A DNA stretch of 64,000 nucleotides from Rhizobium sp. FY34 (GTDB taxonomy: Bacteria; Pseudomonadota; Alphaproteobacteria; Rhizobiales; Rhizobiaceae): positions 461,996 through 525,995 of the forward strand of contig NZ_STFZ01000011.1 in assembly GCF_005222845.1 (NCBI RefSeq), read 5' to 3'. Below are positions 54,289 to 63,093 of the stretch, piece after piece; the first letter of the stretch is position 1; each line of letters begins with the position of its first letter. Under the pieces are notes generated by a model. The model worked only from the letters and a program-made list of their open reading frames with translations. It was not told where the DNA came from and searched no databases. The position numbers and the translations under genes are program-made.

Positions 54289-54897
54289 ATGGCATTTTCG
54301 GTTTACCTGACGGGCTTTTCGATGGGCCTCAGCCTGATTGTGGCGATCGGCGCGCAGAATGCCTTCGTGCTGCGTCAGGGCCTGCGCGGCGAATATGTAT
54401 GTCTCGTCTGCTTCACCTGCGCGGCATCCGATGCACTGCTCATCACAGTTGGGGTGACAAGCTTTGCCAAGGTCGTTGCGCTTCTGCCCTGGCTTGATCC
54501 GGTGATGCGCGCCGCAGGCGCCGGCTTTCTTCTCTGGTATGGCGCGCGCAGCCTCCTCTCGGCCTTTCGCTCCAGCGGGGCGCTGGATGTGGGCGCCTCG
54601 GTGGCCGCACCCCTGTCGCGTGTGCTTCTCACCTGCCTGGCGCTCACCTGGCTCAACCCGCATGTCTATCTGGATACGGTCGTGCTGCTCGGCACGATTT
54701 CCACGCAGTTTGAAGGCGAGCAGCCAAGCTTTGCCGGCGGCGCGGTGACCGCCTCTTTCCTGTTCTTCTTTTCGCTCGGCTATGGCGCGCGCTTCCTGCG
54801 GCCGCTGTTTGCCAAGCCTGCCGCCTGGCGCCTGCTCGAAGCGGCAATCGGCCTTACCATGTGGGCGATTGCCCTGAAGCTCGTCTTCCTCGATTGA
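54289..54897 (+). CDS. LysE/ArgO-family amino-acid exporter
   Basis: The 202-residue protein has six hydrophobic segments and the LysE/ArgO sequence FSMGLSLIVAIGAQNAFVLRQGLRGEYV near the N-terminus, with LTWLNPHVYLDTVVLLGT in the second half. It should export lysine and/or arginine and is paired with the divergent ArgP-like regulator. It converges with an esterase gene. Confidence 0.94.
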   Translation: MAFSVYLTGFSMGLSLIVAIGAQNAFVLRQGLRGEYVCLVCFTCAASDALLITVGVTSFAKVVALLPWLDPVMRAAGAGFLLWYGARSLLSAFRSSGALDVGASVAAPLSRVLLTCLALTWLNPHVYLDTVVLLGTISTQFEGEQPSFAGGAVTASFLFFFSLGYGARFLRPLFAKPAAWRLLEAAIGLTMWAIALKLVFLD

Positions 54898-54900
54898 GAT

Positions 54901-55629
54901 CTAAATATAGAGCGGCGCCATTCTGCGCCAGGCGCCGGCACGGTGGGCGCGACCGTCCCACAAATGCAGGCTATGCTGCACGCCTTTGTCATGGAGAAGG
55001 CGGCTCAGGTAGTGGTTGTTGTCCACAAACGGGTCCGCCTCGCCAATGGTCAGCACGATATCCACCTGGCGCAACCGCTCCAGTTTCCAGTGGCAGTTGA
55101 GGCCGGGCAGGAAATGCGTCGGCGTGTGGAAATAGACGTCATCGTCATAATAGCCATCCAGCAGATCGCCAAAGCATTCAACCTTCAGGGTCAGGTCATA
55201 ACGCCCGGAAAAGGCAACCAGCTTGCGAAACAGATGCGGGTGGCGAAAGACGAGGCTTGCCGCCTGAAAGGCGCCGAGACTGCAGCCATGCGCAATCGTG
55301 CATTCATGCGGATTTTTCGCCGCCATCAGCGGCATCACTTCATGCAGAACATAATCCTCGAAGGCGGAATGGCGGCGAATACGGTCGGCGGGATGGCGTG
55401 CGCCATCGTAAAAGCTCTCATTCGCCAGCCCCTCGATGCAAAACAACTGGAGATGGCCGGCGCGCACCTTGTCGCTGAGGCTATCCACCAGTCCCAGCCG
55501 TTCATATTCCCAGAAACGCCCTTCACGCGTGGGAAACATCAGGACTTTTGCGCCGCTATGGCCGAAAACGAGAAGCTCCATATCTCGATGGAGCCTTGGA
55601 CTGTACCAGCGCACATATTCCCGGATCAT
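54901..55629 (-). CDS. Esterase-family alpha/beta hydrolase
   Basis: The 242-residue protein fits the putative esterase (EstD/antigen 85-like) family: VLMFPTREGRFWEYE near the start, nucleophile elbow GCSLGAF, a DPFVDNN Asp region and a late His (RAHRAGAWRRM). No signal peptide is seen. Its start overlaps the stop of the upstream acetylxylan-esterase-like gene (ATGA), so the two are translationally coupled. Substrate unknown. Confidence 0.83.
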   Translation of the reverse strand: MIREYVRWYSPRLHRDMELLVFGHSGAKVLMFPTREGRFWEYERLGLVDSLSDKVRAGHLQLFCIEGLANESFYDGARHPADRIRRHSAFEDYVLHEVMPLMAAKNPHECTIAHGCSLGAFQAASLVFRHPHLFRKLVAFSGRYDLTLKVECFGDLLDGYYDDDVYFHTPTHFLPGLNCHWKLERLRQVDIVLTIGEADPFVDNNHYLSRLLHDKGVQHSLHLWDGRAHRAGAWRRMAPLYI

Positions 55630-56591
55630 AGCACCTCGAAAAACCGCCGAATCTTCTGTGACAGCAGAGCATGTTGCGATGCAGAATCAGGATAGTCGAA
55701 GTGGCCGGCATCGAGAATGAAAGTTTCATTAAATTTTGATGGCATCAACGCATTGGCAATGGCGAACTGGCAGGGCGGCGCAACGGCCGGATCAAACCTT
55801 GCCACAGCCACCAGCATGGGCACCGTGATACGGCTTGCGGCAATGGCTGCATCAAACAGCGCAAGCACACCATCCACCTGCGGATGCGTCTTGCGGTAGA
55901 TCTGCACGGAGGCGGCACTTCCGGTGGTCGGCAGCGTCAACCAGAGCGGCCGGTGACCGAAAGTCGGCACTTCGAGATAGCCGCGCGCGATGCGGGGGTC
56001 ATAAGGCATTGCCAGCGCGCCGATGCCACCGCCGAAACTGATGCCGCTATAACCGATGCGCCCGGCAAGCTGCGGGTGAAGTGTGGTCAGCGCAGACACG
56101 GCAATCCACAGATCCTCGACACAGCCGCCGATGACATAGCTGTCCGGCTTTTCGATATCATGCAGCACATGCCACTGCGCATCGGGCGAAATCGGCGGAC
56201 AGGGACTTTTCGACATGCCGCGGAAACAGGGAAACAGCAGTACGGCATCACGCACCGGATAATCGAAATCCGGCGCATCGCGCCCACCATAGCCGTGCCC
56301 GACGATGATCCCGCGGCGGATCTTTTCGCGCAGTGGCGTGAGCAGCCAGCCGCCGATGCGCATACCATCCGTTGAGCTATAGGCGATCTCTTCGACGCGG
56401 AAATCCGGATGCGACAGCGCGCAGGGACAAAGAATTGGAGCGGGCTTCACGCCAAGCACTCGGGCATATCTGCTGGCCCAGAACGCATCGAAACTTTCCG
56501 GCGCCGGCGGGGCCTTGATGGCGCGCAGCGCATCGAGGGAATAGCCGTAGCTCGGATCGAAATCGAAAGGATGCTCTGTCGGAATGCTCAT
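55626..56591 (-). CDS. Acetylxylan esterase / cephalosporin-C deacetylase-like hydrolase
   Basis: The 321-residue protein has the carbohydrate-esterase-7-like blocks RIGGWLLTP, IIVGHGYGGRDAP, nucleophile GISFGGG, AVARFDPAVAPPCQFA (Asp) and DAGHFDYPD (His). The family deacetylates short acetyl esters of sugars. No signal peptide is present, so it should act in the cytoplasm. Start 56591 (MSIPTEHPFDF) is set by homology; the in-frame extension to 56798 overlaps clpP. It lies upstream of the second esterase in a two-gene operon. Confidence 0.87.
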   Translation of the reverse strand: MSIPTEHPFDFDPSYGYSLDALRAIKAPPAPESFDAFWASRYARVLGVKPAPILCPCALSHPDFRVEEIAYSSTDGMRIGGWLLTPLREKIRRGIIVGHGYGGRDAPDFDYPVRDAVLLFPCFRGMSKSPCPPISPDAQWHVLHDIEKPDSYVIGGCVEDLWIAVSALTTLHPQLAGRIGYSGISFGGGIGALAMPYDPRIARGYLEVPTFGHRPLWLTLPTTGSAASVQIYRKTHPQVDGVLALFDAAIAASRITVPMLVAVARFDPAVAPPCQFAIANALMPSKFNETFILDAGHFDYPDSASQHALLSQKIRRFFEVL

Positions 56592-56663
56592 GCCTGCGTT
56601 TGTTTCGCGAAACGCAGGCCGCCACAAGGGCGCAAGGGCTGGCAAAGGGTGAAAACCCCAGCA

Positions 56664-56696
56664 AAAACCCGCCGGCGCGTGCTGCACCGGCGGGTT
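56664..56696 (-). terminator. Rho-independent terminator of clpP
   Basis: On the minus strand, AACCCGCCGG (56696-56687) pairs with CCGGCGGGTT (56675-56666), with further T just beyond. It lies about 20 bases after the clpP stop. Confidence 0.8.
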
Positions 56697-56715
56697 GTTT
56701 AAAAGCCAATCAGGC

Positions 56716-57303
56716 TCAGCCGATTTCCGACTGGCTCTCGATGATCTTCGAAACGAGGCCATAGGTGACGGCTTCGTCGGCAGACAGCCAGTAATCACGG
56801 TCGATGTCCTTGGCGATCTTGTCTTCGCTCTGGCCGGTGGCCTTGGCGAAGATGCGGATCAGGCGCTGGTTCATCTTGATGATTTCATTGGCCTGGATCT
56901 GAATGTCCGATGCCATGCCGCGCGTGCCGCCAGAGGGTTGGTGCAGCAGGAAGCGGGTGTTGGGCAGGCAAATGCGGCGTGCCTTCGGCACCGAGACATA
57001 GATCAGCGCGCCGGCGGAGGCGACCCAGCCGGTACCGATGATCCAGACCTTCGGCTTGATGAACTTGATCATGTCATGGATAGAATCGCCCGATTCGACA
57101 TGGCCGCCGGGAGAGTTCACATAGATGCGGATATCGTCGTCGCTGGCGGCGGCAAGGGCCACCAGCTGCGTGCAAACCTTCTGCGCCAGTTCCTGGGTAA
57201 TGCCGCCATAGATGAAGATCGAACGCGACTTGAAAAGATTCGCCTCCGTTTCCTTGCCGAGCGCCAATTCCTTCGTCTTGTCGTCGTCATTCTCATCAAG
57301 CAT
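56716..57303 (-). CDS. clpP: ATP-dependent Clp protease proteolytic subunit
   Basis: The 195-residue serine protease keeps the Ser block [11 protein letters not shown], the His block [24 protein letters not shown] and the late [20 protein letters not shown] with catalytic Asp. [18 protein letters not shown] fits the oxyanion region. The sequence diverges from the main clpP that pairs with clpX (for example GWVASAGA and DYWL), so this is probably one of the accessory ClpP paralogues of rhizobia. Start 57303 has GGAGA upstream. It stands alone, without clpX or clpA. Confidence 0.93.
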   Translation of the reverse strand: MLDENDDDKTKELALGKETEANLFKSRSIFIYGGITQELAQKVCTQLVALAAASDDDIRIYVNSPGGHVESGDSIHDMIKFIKPKVWIIGTGWVASAGALIYVSVPKARRICLPNTRFLLHQPSGGTRGMASDIQIQANEIIKMNQRLIRIFAKATGQSEDKIAKDIDRDYWLSADEAVTYGLVSKIIESQSEIG

Positions 57304-57516
57304 AAAGCAGTCTCCAGTGTGGATTTCCTTACCTCGGACATAATGCGTTCGCCGCCACAAAACAATGCGCCAAAGGCAAGGAAGCTGCCGGTAAGGTGAA
57401 TAGGGCCTTCGTCATTTTACGGATGGACAGATTTTTAGGCACTGCCTAATCATAGGCATTGTTGCGTCGCAGCAGGTCTGCCTGCCCGGCTCCGGAATTT
57501 TGATGAGGGGAACCTG

Positions 57517-58107
57517 ATGTTCAAACGCCTTTTGCTCACCGCCGTCACGCTGGGTGCAGCCACCGCACCCGCCTTTGCCCACCTTGATCCGCTGGCGCAT
57601 GGCTCCTTTGCCGCCGGCCTCTCGCATCCGATCTTTGGCGCAGACCATGTCCTGGCCATGGTGGCTGTCGGCCTCTGGGCCTCGCAGATTGCCGCCTCAT
57701 CAGGTCGCAAGGCAGCGCTTTTTGTGGTGCCGTTCGCTTTCGTCGCCACCATGGCGCTCGGCTTCGTGCTCGCCGTTCTTGGCGTGTCGCTGCCCTTCGT
57801 CGAGCCTGCCATTCTTGCCTCGGTCATCGGCCTTGGCCTGCTGGTCGCCATGGCCGTGCGCCTGCCCGTGGCAGCGTCTGCTGCCGTTGTTGGCGTGTTC
57901 GCACTGTTCCACGGCCATGCGCATGGCGGGGAACTGGGATCCGCCGGCGCCCTGCAATTCGGCCTCGGCTTTGTGGTCGCAACAGCGCTTCTGCATGCCG
58001 CCGGTGCAGCACTTGGCCTCGGCCTTGGACGCTTTGCACCGGTCGTTGCGCGCCTCGCCGGCGGGCTGACCGCACTGGCCGGCCTGTCGCTCGTCTTTGG
58101 CAGCTGA
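57517..58107 (+). CDS. HupE/UreJ-family membrane protein
   Basis: The 196-residue protein has a signal peptide ending near FAHLDPLA and six hydrophobic segments. The HupE/UreJ signature HPIFGADHVLAMVAVGLWA includes the His and Asp residues that bind nickel in this family. A second His cluster, FHGHAHGGELG, lies mid-protein. HupE and UreJ are secondary nickel permeases, but no hydrogenase or urease genes are nearby, so it may supply Ni or Co for other enzymes (inference). Confidence 0.9.
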   Translation: MFKRLLLTAVTLGAATAPAFAHLDPLAHGSFAAGLSHPIFGADHVLAMVAVGLWASQIAASSGRKAALFVVPFAFVATMALGFVLAVLGVSLPFVEPAILASVIGLGLLVAMAVRLPVAASAAVVGVFALFHGHAHGGELGSAGALQFGLGFVVATALLHAAGAALGLGLGRFAPVVARLAGGLTALAGLSLVFGS

Positions 58108-58120
58108 TATTTCAGGATCA

Positions 58121-58149
58121 CCGATGGGTCGGATACGCCGACCCATCGG
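58121..58149. other. Perfect 12-base hairpin downstream of the HupE/UreJ gene
   Basis: CCGATGGGTCGG (58121-58132) pairs with CCGACCCATCGG (58138-58149) around ATACG. There is no T tail. A second inverted repeat AAGCTTA / TTAAGCTT follows at about 58158-58180. Confidence 0.5.
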
Positions 58150-58256
58150 GCAGACACAAGCTTACCAAGATTTAAGCTTGGCACCGCTGCAAAAGCCGGA
58201 TTCCGGCCCCATTTGCTCCTCATGGATTTTTAAATACCCCGTTGAGGAGACATGAA

Positions 58257-59084
58257 ATGTCACCGGAAGAACGCCAGCTTCTGTCTACCCTGTTTGACCG
58301 CGTGCGCGCGGCATCCAACACTCCGCGCGATCCCGATGCCGAGAGCCTGATCGCCGAAGCACTGCGCCAGGTGCCGCAAGCACCCTATTATCTGGCCCAG
58401 GCCGTCATCGTGCAGGAAAAGGGGCTCGAAGCCGCCGCGAAACGCATCGAGGAGCTGGAAGCGCGCCTTCGCCAGATGGAGCAGCAGGCACAGAGCGCCA
58501 GCATGCGCCCGGCAGAACAGCGCGGCGGCTTTCTCTCCTCGATCTTCGGCTCAGCCGAGCCGCCGCCGGCCGCCCCAAGAACTCAGCAACAACAGCAATC
58601 CGGCTATGGCGGCGCAGCATCGGGCCCCTGGGGCCAAGCCTCCGGTCCAGCCCAACCGCAGGCCTATGCCCAGCAACCCGGTTATGGCCAACAGCCCGGC
58701 TACGGCCAGATGCAGCAGCCGGCCGGTCCCTGGTCAAACCCCATGCGCACGCCATCTGCAGGTGGCGGTTTTCTCACCGGCGCGCTGGGCGCAGCGGCGG
58801 GTGTGGCGGGCGGCATGCTGCTGGCCAATTCCCTGAGCGGCGTGTTCGGCAATCACATGGCAGGGCTCGGGCTCGGCAATCCCGCCGCAGAGGGCCTAAC
58901 CGCGGCCCCGGTCGAGGAAACCGTAATCAACAATTATTATGGCGATGATGCCCGTCCCGGCCCTGACGCGAGCACAGACGCCTCAGACAATCGCGATGAC
59001 GGCGTGCAGCAGGCCGATCTCGATGACGATGGTGCCAATGGCTGGAGCGATGATTCGGGCTCAGACGATAGCGGCTACGCGTGA
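58257..59084 (+). CDS. DUF2076 family protein
   Basis: The 275-residue protein has the DUF2076 start MSPEERQLLSTLFDRVRAA and an N-terminal coiled region with a ligand-sensor-like fold expected for the family. A Gln/Gly/Pro-rich low-complexity stretch follows (repeats of QQPGYGQ, about residues 105-165). A glycine-rich hydrophobic segment (GFLTGALGAAAGVAGGMLL) and a very acidic Asp/Ser tail complete it. GAGGAGA precedes the ATG at 58257. Function unknown beyond a proposed periplasmic sensor role. Confidence 0.85.
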   Translation: MSPEERQLLSTLFDRVRAASNTPRDPDAESLIAEALRQVPQAPYYLAQAVIVQEKGLEAAAKRIEELEARLRQMEQQAQSASMRPAEQRGGFLSSIFGSAEPPPAAPRTQQQQQSGYGGAASGPWGQASGPAQPQAYAQQPGYGQQPGYGQMQQPAGPWSNPMRTPSAGGGFLTGALGAAAGVAGGMLLANSLSGVFGNHMAGLGLGNPAAEGLTAAPVEETVINNYYGDDARPGPDASTDASDNRDDGVQQADLDDDGANGWSDDSGSDDSGYA

Positions 59085-59170
59085 TAGTTCAAAAGCACGT
59101 GCGCTTGAGAACAGACCCTCATCTGCGAACGCCCCGGCCCTTCGCTTTAGGCTCCGGGCGTTCGCTGCTC

Positions 59171-59193
59171 AAATCGCTCCACTGGAGCGATTT
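59171..59193. repeat. Short palindrome between DUF2076 and queF genes
   Basis: AAATCGCTCC / GGAGCGATTT form a perfect 10-base inverted repeat with a three-base loop, between convergent genes. It may terminate or stabilise the queF transcript. Confidence 0.5.
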
Positions 59194-59214
59194 GCCGGCT
59201 AAGGCCGTCGCAGC

Positions 59215-59685
59215 TCACCCACGACCGCGATAGGTCGGCACGCCCTGCTCCGGCAGCCACACGCCTTCGGGTGCCGTACCGGTCTGATAGAACACATCGA
59301 TCGGAATGCCGCCGCGCGGATACCAGTAGGCGCCGATGCGCAGCCATTTCGGATCGAGAAGCTCAACGATGCGCCTGGCAATATAGACCGAGCAATCCTC
59401 GTGAAAGGCGCCATGATTGCGGAAGGACTGCAAGAACAGCTTCAGCGATTTCGATTCGACCAGAAACGCGTCGGGAATATAATCGATGACGATATGGGCG
59501 AAATCCGGCTGGCCGGTCATCGGGCAGAGCGAGGTGAATTCCGGCGCCGTGAAGCGCACCACGTAATCCGTGCCGGCATTGCTGTTCGGCACCTTTTCCA
59601 TCACCGCCGCTTCCGGGCTTGCTGGTGCATCCACTTTCTGGCCGAGTTGCGACAGCCCGCTGACATCCGTCATGCTCATGATCAT
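59215..59685 (-). CDS. queF: NADPH-dependent preQ0 reductase QueF
   Basis: The 156-residue unimodular QueF has the catalytic Cys in [14 protein letters not shown] and the QueF motif [21 protein letters not shown]. It reduces 7-cyano-7-deazaguanine to preQ1 in queuosine synthesis. The ATG at 59685 overlaps the stop of the CDF transporter gene (ATGA); ATG codons at 59679 and 59673 are also possible. Being downstream of a cation transporter may help meet metal need, but queF itself needs only NADPH. Confidence 0.96.
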   Translation of the reverse strand: MIMSMTDVSGLSQLGQKVDAPASPEAAVMEKVPNSNAGTDYVVRFTAPEFTSLCPMTGQPDFAHIVIDYIPDAFLVESKSLKLFLQSFRNHGAFHEDCSVYIARRIVELLDPKWLRIGAYWYPRGGIPIDVFYQTGTAPEGVWLPEQGVPTYRGRG

Positions 59686-60596
59686 TGACCTTCTAACTTA
59701 ACCCGCAGCCCGTGGGCATCCTCGCCCTCCGGCTCCACATGAATTGCAAGAGAAGCGCCGGGAATAGCCGCTTTGATCGCATCTTCCAAGCGGTCGCAAA
59801 TCATATGCGCCTTGCCGACTGCCATTTCGGCCGGCACCACCAGATGAAAATCGATGAAGGCGGCAGCACCGGCGCGGCGCGTGCGCAGGTCATGCACATC
59901 GAGCACGCCCGCCGCATGGGTGGCAATGGCAGCCTTGATCGCTTCCTCCTCTTCCGGCTCCACGGCGCGGTCCATCAGCCCGCCCAGCGAATGGCTGATC
60001 ACCTTCCAACCCTGGTAGAGAATGTTGATGGCGACGATGATGGCGAGAAGCGGATCAAGGATCGCATAGCCGGTGAGGATGGCGAGCACCAGGCCGATCA
60101 GCACGCCGATGGAGGTGACGACATCCGACATGATGTGATGGCCGTCGGCTTTCAGCGCCGGCGAACGGTAGCGGGTGCCAACCCGCAGCAGAAGCGTTGC
60201 CCAAATGGCATTGATCACGCCGGCGGCCCCGTTGATGGCAAGGCCAAGCAAAGGCGCATCCGGCAGGCGGGGATCGACAAGCCCGCCCCAGGCCTCGCGC
60301 ACGATCAGAAGCGCGGCAACGACGATCAGCACGCCTTCCAGCACCGCAGACAGATATTCCGCCTTGTGGTGGCCGAACTGATGGTCCTCATCGGCGGGGC
60401 GTTGCGCATAGCGAATGACGAAATAGGCAATCACCGCTGCTGTCACATTGACCGTGCTTTCCAGCCCGTCGGACAAAAGCGCCACCGAGCCGGTCACCCA
60501 CCAGGCGACCAGCTTCAGTCCCATGACGCCGATCGCAAGCGGTATCCCCCAGAAGGCGATCCGTTGAACGAGAAGATTGTTTGGTTCGGTCATCAT
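59682..60596 (-). CDS. Cation diffusion facilitator transporter
   Basis: The 304-residue protein has six membrane helices and a cytoplasmic C-terminal domain (about residues 210-300). Site A appears as [11 protein letters not shown] in helix II and [10 protein letters not shown] in helix V, a form common in CDF proteins of Fe/Zn/Mn type. The histidine-bearing loop [16 protein letters not shown] is also present. It overlaps queF by four bases. The transported metal is not certain. Confidence 0.92.
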   Translation of the reverse strand: MMTEPNNLLVQRIAFWGIPLAIGVMGLKLVAWWVTGSVALLSDGLESTVNVTAAVIAYFVIRYAQRPADEDHQFGHHKAEYLSAVLEGVLIVVAALLIVREAWGGLVDPRLPDAPLLGLAINGAAGVINAIWATLLLRVGTRYRSPALKADGHHIMSDVVTSIGVLIGLVLAILTGYAILDPLLAIIVAINILYQGWKVISHSLGGLMDRAVEPEEEEAIKAAIATHAAGVLDVHDLRTRRAGAAAFIDFHLVVPAEMAVGKAHMICDRLEDAIKAAIPGASLAIHVEPEGEDAHGLRVKLEGQ

Positions 60597-60640
60597 CTTT
60601 CCATGCGCATGCGAGTGAGTTGCAACAGCCCTGAAACAGC

Positions 60641-60677
60641 GAAACCGCCGGAGCGCATATTAGCGCCCGGCGGTTTC
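60641..60677. other. Long hairpin in a divergent intergenic region
   Basis: GAAACCGCCGG (60641-60651) pairs perfectly with CCGGCGGTTTC (60667-60677), with an inner GCGC/GCGC extension after a one-base bulge. It lies between two divergent genes, where a terminator has no obvious gene to serve. Confidence 0.4.
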
Positions 60678-60809
60678 CAATTGATGCGCTGTATGAATCA
60701 GATTGGACGAGAAGTCAAAACGGAATTGAAATGCATGCTAGACATAAATTCGTCACGACATTGCTCGTAAGCATGTTGATCATCATGGTTCGGGCGCTGG
60801 GGCATCGGC

Positions 60810-61376
60810 ATGCAAATTCGCATATTCGCAAAACGGGCAGCACTGAGCGCGCTTGGCCTGGTATTGGCCCTTGGCCTTTACCTGGGTTATCTCCAGCTCA
60901 GCGGAAATTTCCACGAAATCTTGCCCGGAAAGTTTTACCGGTCAGCGCAGCTTTCGAGTGAAGATCTTGGCCGCGCCATTGATACCTATCACATCAAGAC
61001 GGTCATCAATCTTCGCGGCACCAATACCGGCCATTCCTGGTATGATGACGAGGTTGCCGTCACGCAGGCCCATGGCGCAAAACACATCGATTTCGGTATT
61101 TCGGCACTCAAGGAACTAACGCCTGAAAAGAGCATGGCGCTTGTCGCGCTGATGCGCGATGCCGAAGGCCCACTCCTCATTCACTGTCGGGGTGGCGCCG
61201 ATCGAACCGGGCTGGCATCCGTGATGTATCTCCAGCAGATCGCCGGCGTCGACGAGGAAACCGCCGAATGGCAGCTGACACCGCTCTATGGCCATATCAA
61301 CCTGCCCTTCCTGGGCGCCTATGCTATGGATGATACCTGGGAACAGTTCGAGAAACTGATTGGGCTGCCAAGCTGA
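60810..61376 (+). CDS. Tyrosine/dual-specificity phosphatase-like membrane-anchored protein
   Basis: The 188-residue protein has an N-terminal membrane anchor (about residues 10-30) and a phosphatase domain with the signature HCRGGADRTG (Cys-x5-Arg). FYRSAQLSSEDL and VINLRG further upstream are typical of the PTP/DSP-like family. The catalytic part would face the periplasm if the anchor is a signal anchor. Substrate is unknown; polysaccharide or inositol phosphates are possible in this family (inference). Confidence 0.85.
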   Translation: MQIRIFAKRAALSALGLVLALGLYLGYLQLSGNFHEILPGKFYRSAQLSSEDLGRAIDTYHIKTVINLRGTNTGHSWYDDEVAVTQAHGAKHIDFGISALKELTPEKSMALVALMRDAEGPLLIHCRGGADRTGLASVMYLQQIAGVDEETAEWQLTPLYGHINLPFLGAYAMDDTWEQFEKLIGLPS

Positions 61377-61457
61377 AATAGTGGCAGCCACAGTTGCCCT
61401 TGCGATACTCGAACCGCCAAGAGCCTGCTATGGACATGAGAGGGACAGAGGATTAAA

Positions 61458-61484
61458 TTATCACCAGGTATTACTTGGTAATAT
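61458..61484. promoter_or_regulatory. Operator candidate of the RHH/ParE module
   Basis: TATTAC-TTG-GTAATA (61469-61483) is a perfect inverted repeat, embedded in the larger imperfect TTATCACCA / TGGTAATAT. It lies 10 bases before the antitoxin ATG, next to GGAG, as expected for autorepression by an RHH antitoxin. Confidence 0.5.
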
Positions 61485-61493
61485 GGAGCCCTG

Positions 61494-61766
61494 ATGGCAA
61501 CTTCCCTGAAGATTGACGACAGGCTGAAGGGTCGCGTGCAGCAGCTTGCCAGCCAGCGTCGCCGCTCGCCGCACTGGATCATGCTCGAAGCCATCCAGCA
61601 ATATGTCGAGCGCGAAGAGGCACGCGAGAGTTTCAAACAGGAAGCCATGATATCCTGGGCCGCCTACACGCAAACCGGTCGCCACCTGACCGGCGAAGAG
61701 GTCAGCGCCTGGCTGAACACCTGGGGTAGCGATGACGAGAAGCCGGTGCCCGAGTGCCACGACTGA
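61494..61766 (+). CDS. RHH (CopG/ParD-like) antitoxin
   Basis: The 90-residue protein starts MATSLKIDDRLKGRVQQLASQRRRSPHWIMLEAIQQYVEREE, a ribbon-helix-helix motif. An acidic C-terminal tail should bind the toxin. GGAG lies upstream. It overlaps the ParE-like toxin gene by 13 bases and a palindromic operator precedes it. By family it autorepresses the operon. Confidence 0.9.
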   Translation: MATSLKIDDRLKGRVQQLASQRRRSPHWIMLEAIQQYVEREEARESFKQEAMISWAAYTQTGRHLTGEEVSAWLNTWGSDDEKPVPECHD

Positions 61767-62047
61767 TCGTGACGGAAGGCGCCGTCAAGGGCTTGCAGCG
61801 TTGCCAGCGTTTTCTTGCCGCCAGGGCACCGAAGGCTGCATCGCGGGCGGCGGAGGCGATCAAACGACAACTTCTTCAGCTTGAAACAATACCCGATATG
61901 GGCAGACCGCTGCTGGAAGAACCAGAACTGCGCGAATTGGTGATTGCCTTTGGAGACACAGGCTATGTGGCTCTCTATCGTCACAAGCCCGCAGAGGATG
62001 CGGTCTATGTTCTAGCCTTTCGGCATCAGAAGGAAGCGGGTTACTGA
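61754..62047 (+). CDS. RelE/ParE-family toxin
   Basis: The 97-residue protein has the ParE/RelE fold pattern: LIVTEGAVKGLQRCQRFLAAR, then MGRPLLEEPELRELVIAFGDTGYVALYRHKP and VYVLAFRHQKEAGY. The final AFRHQKEAGY is characteristic of the family's active edge. The start is a GTG at 61754 inside the antitoxin gene. The target (gyrase or mRNA) is not decidable. Confidence 0.9.
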   Translation: MPRLIVTEGAVKGLQRCQRFLAARAPKAASRAAEAIKRQLLQLETIPDMGRPLLEEPELRELVIAFGDTGYVALYRHKPAEDAVYVLAFRHQKEAGY

Positions 62048-62095
62048 TGCGATTGCTGGTGTTTGCGACTGTTTAGATTTCGAGGAAAGATATCA

Positions 62096-62623
62096 ATGGC
62101 GCTCACCAGCAAAATCTCCCTCTATAATAGCCAATGGCCTTTTCAATTCTCAGCCGAAGCAGAGCGGATTGCAGAATGCTTTAATTCGGAACTTAGCAGG
62201 ATTCATCATGTCGGAAGCACAGCGGTTCCCGATCTTGCGGCAAAACCTGAAATAGACCTACTGGTTGAAGTGTCCGAGCATCAAAACGAGGCCATTCGCG
62301 ACGCAGCCATGCGGGATCTGGGCTATATACGTGGAAGTAATCTTTCAGAAGGCCACCATTTTTTCCGTCGCGATGTTGGAGGAATTCGAACACATAAAGT
62401 GCATATCTGCGTCATAGGTCATTGGCAGATTGAGCGAATGATCCGCTTTCGCGATCTTTTACGAGCTGATCCTGTTATTCGGCAGCAATATCAGGATCTG
62501 AAGCTTCGGTTGGAGGCCAATAACCGGGAGGGCATTGGCGAATATCTTGCGCAGAAAGCGCCTTTTATCGATGCATTGATGGGCATTCAGGATCTCAATC
62601 CAGCAACAACGCCATCTGGATGA
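62096..62623 (+). CDS. GrpB/UPF0157 nucleotidyltransferase-fold protein
   Basis: The 175-residue protein has HHVGSTAVPDLAAKPEIDLLVEV, the GrpB/UPF0157 hallmark resembling a nucleotidyltransferase G-S and DxD site, and the late RFRDLLRADPVIRQQYQDLKLRL. GAGGAAAG upstream sets the start at 62096. Its 3' end overlaps the convergent acetyltransferase gene by 29 bases. AT content is somewhat higher than in neighbours. Biological role unknown. Confidence 0.88.
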   Translation: MALTSKISLYNSQWPFQFSAEAERIAECFNSELSRIHHVGSTAVPDLAAKPEIDLLVEVSEHQNEAIRDAAMRDLGYIRGSNLSEGHHFFRRDVGGIRTHKVHICVIGHWQIERMIRFRDLLRADPVIRQQYQDLKLRLEANNREGIGEYLAQKAPFIDALMGIQDLNPATTPSG

Positions 62624-63092
62624 CGTCGATGAACCGCCCGTCGATTCGCACACCATCGCGCGCCACTCCTTCCGTCACGAAGCCGACCTTTTCGTAAAGT
62701 GCCTTGGCGCGGAGGTTGTCGGCATAGACGTCGAGATCAATTCGGTGAAGTTTCAGCGCGCGAGCCGCTTCGATGGTCGTTGTGATCAGCCGCCGGCCAA
62801 GCCCGCAGTCCCGATATCCGGGCACGATTCCCATGCCGAGCGTGCATCGATGGGCGTGAACCTCCCGCTGGTGGCGGCGAAGATCGCACCAGCCAATGAC
62901 TTGCCCTTCCGCGATCGCGACGAATTGTGGATGGCCGTTGCGGATATTGTCCAACACAAAGTCACGGGTGCCATCCAGCGGAGGCGCCTCCAGAAAGGAG
63001 AGGTACCTGCGTTCACGGGCCACAATGTCGAGGGCCTTGTGAAAGCCCTCGACATGAGCTTCCCGGATCGGTTCAATCCGGATTTCCTTCAT
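62595..63092 (-). CDS. GNAT-family N-acetyltransferase downstream of trpE(G)
   Basis: The 165-residue protein has the acetyl-CoA loop GMGIVPGYRDCGLGRRLI and the RimI/PhnO-like end DVYADNLRAKALYEKVGFVTEGVARDG. It starts one base after the trpE(G) stop, so it is almost certainly translated from the same mRNA. Substrate unknown. It converges with grpB. Confidence 0.9.
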   Translation of the reverse strand: MKEIRIEPIREAHVEGFHKALDIVARERRYLSFLEAPPLDGTRDFVLDNIRNGHPQFVAIAEGQVIGWCDLRRHQREVHAHRCTLGMGIVPGYRDCGLGRRLITTTIEAARALKLHRIDLDVYADNLRAKALYEKVGFVTEGVARDGVRIDGRFIDVIQMALLLD

Positions 63093-63093
63093 C

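Noticed and set aside
57436-57516. Metal or cobalamin riboswitch upstream of the HupE/UreJ gene
   Set aside because: Only a short GCCTAATCATAGGC repeat is present; none of the conserved boxes of cobalamin or Ni/Co riboswitches is seen.
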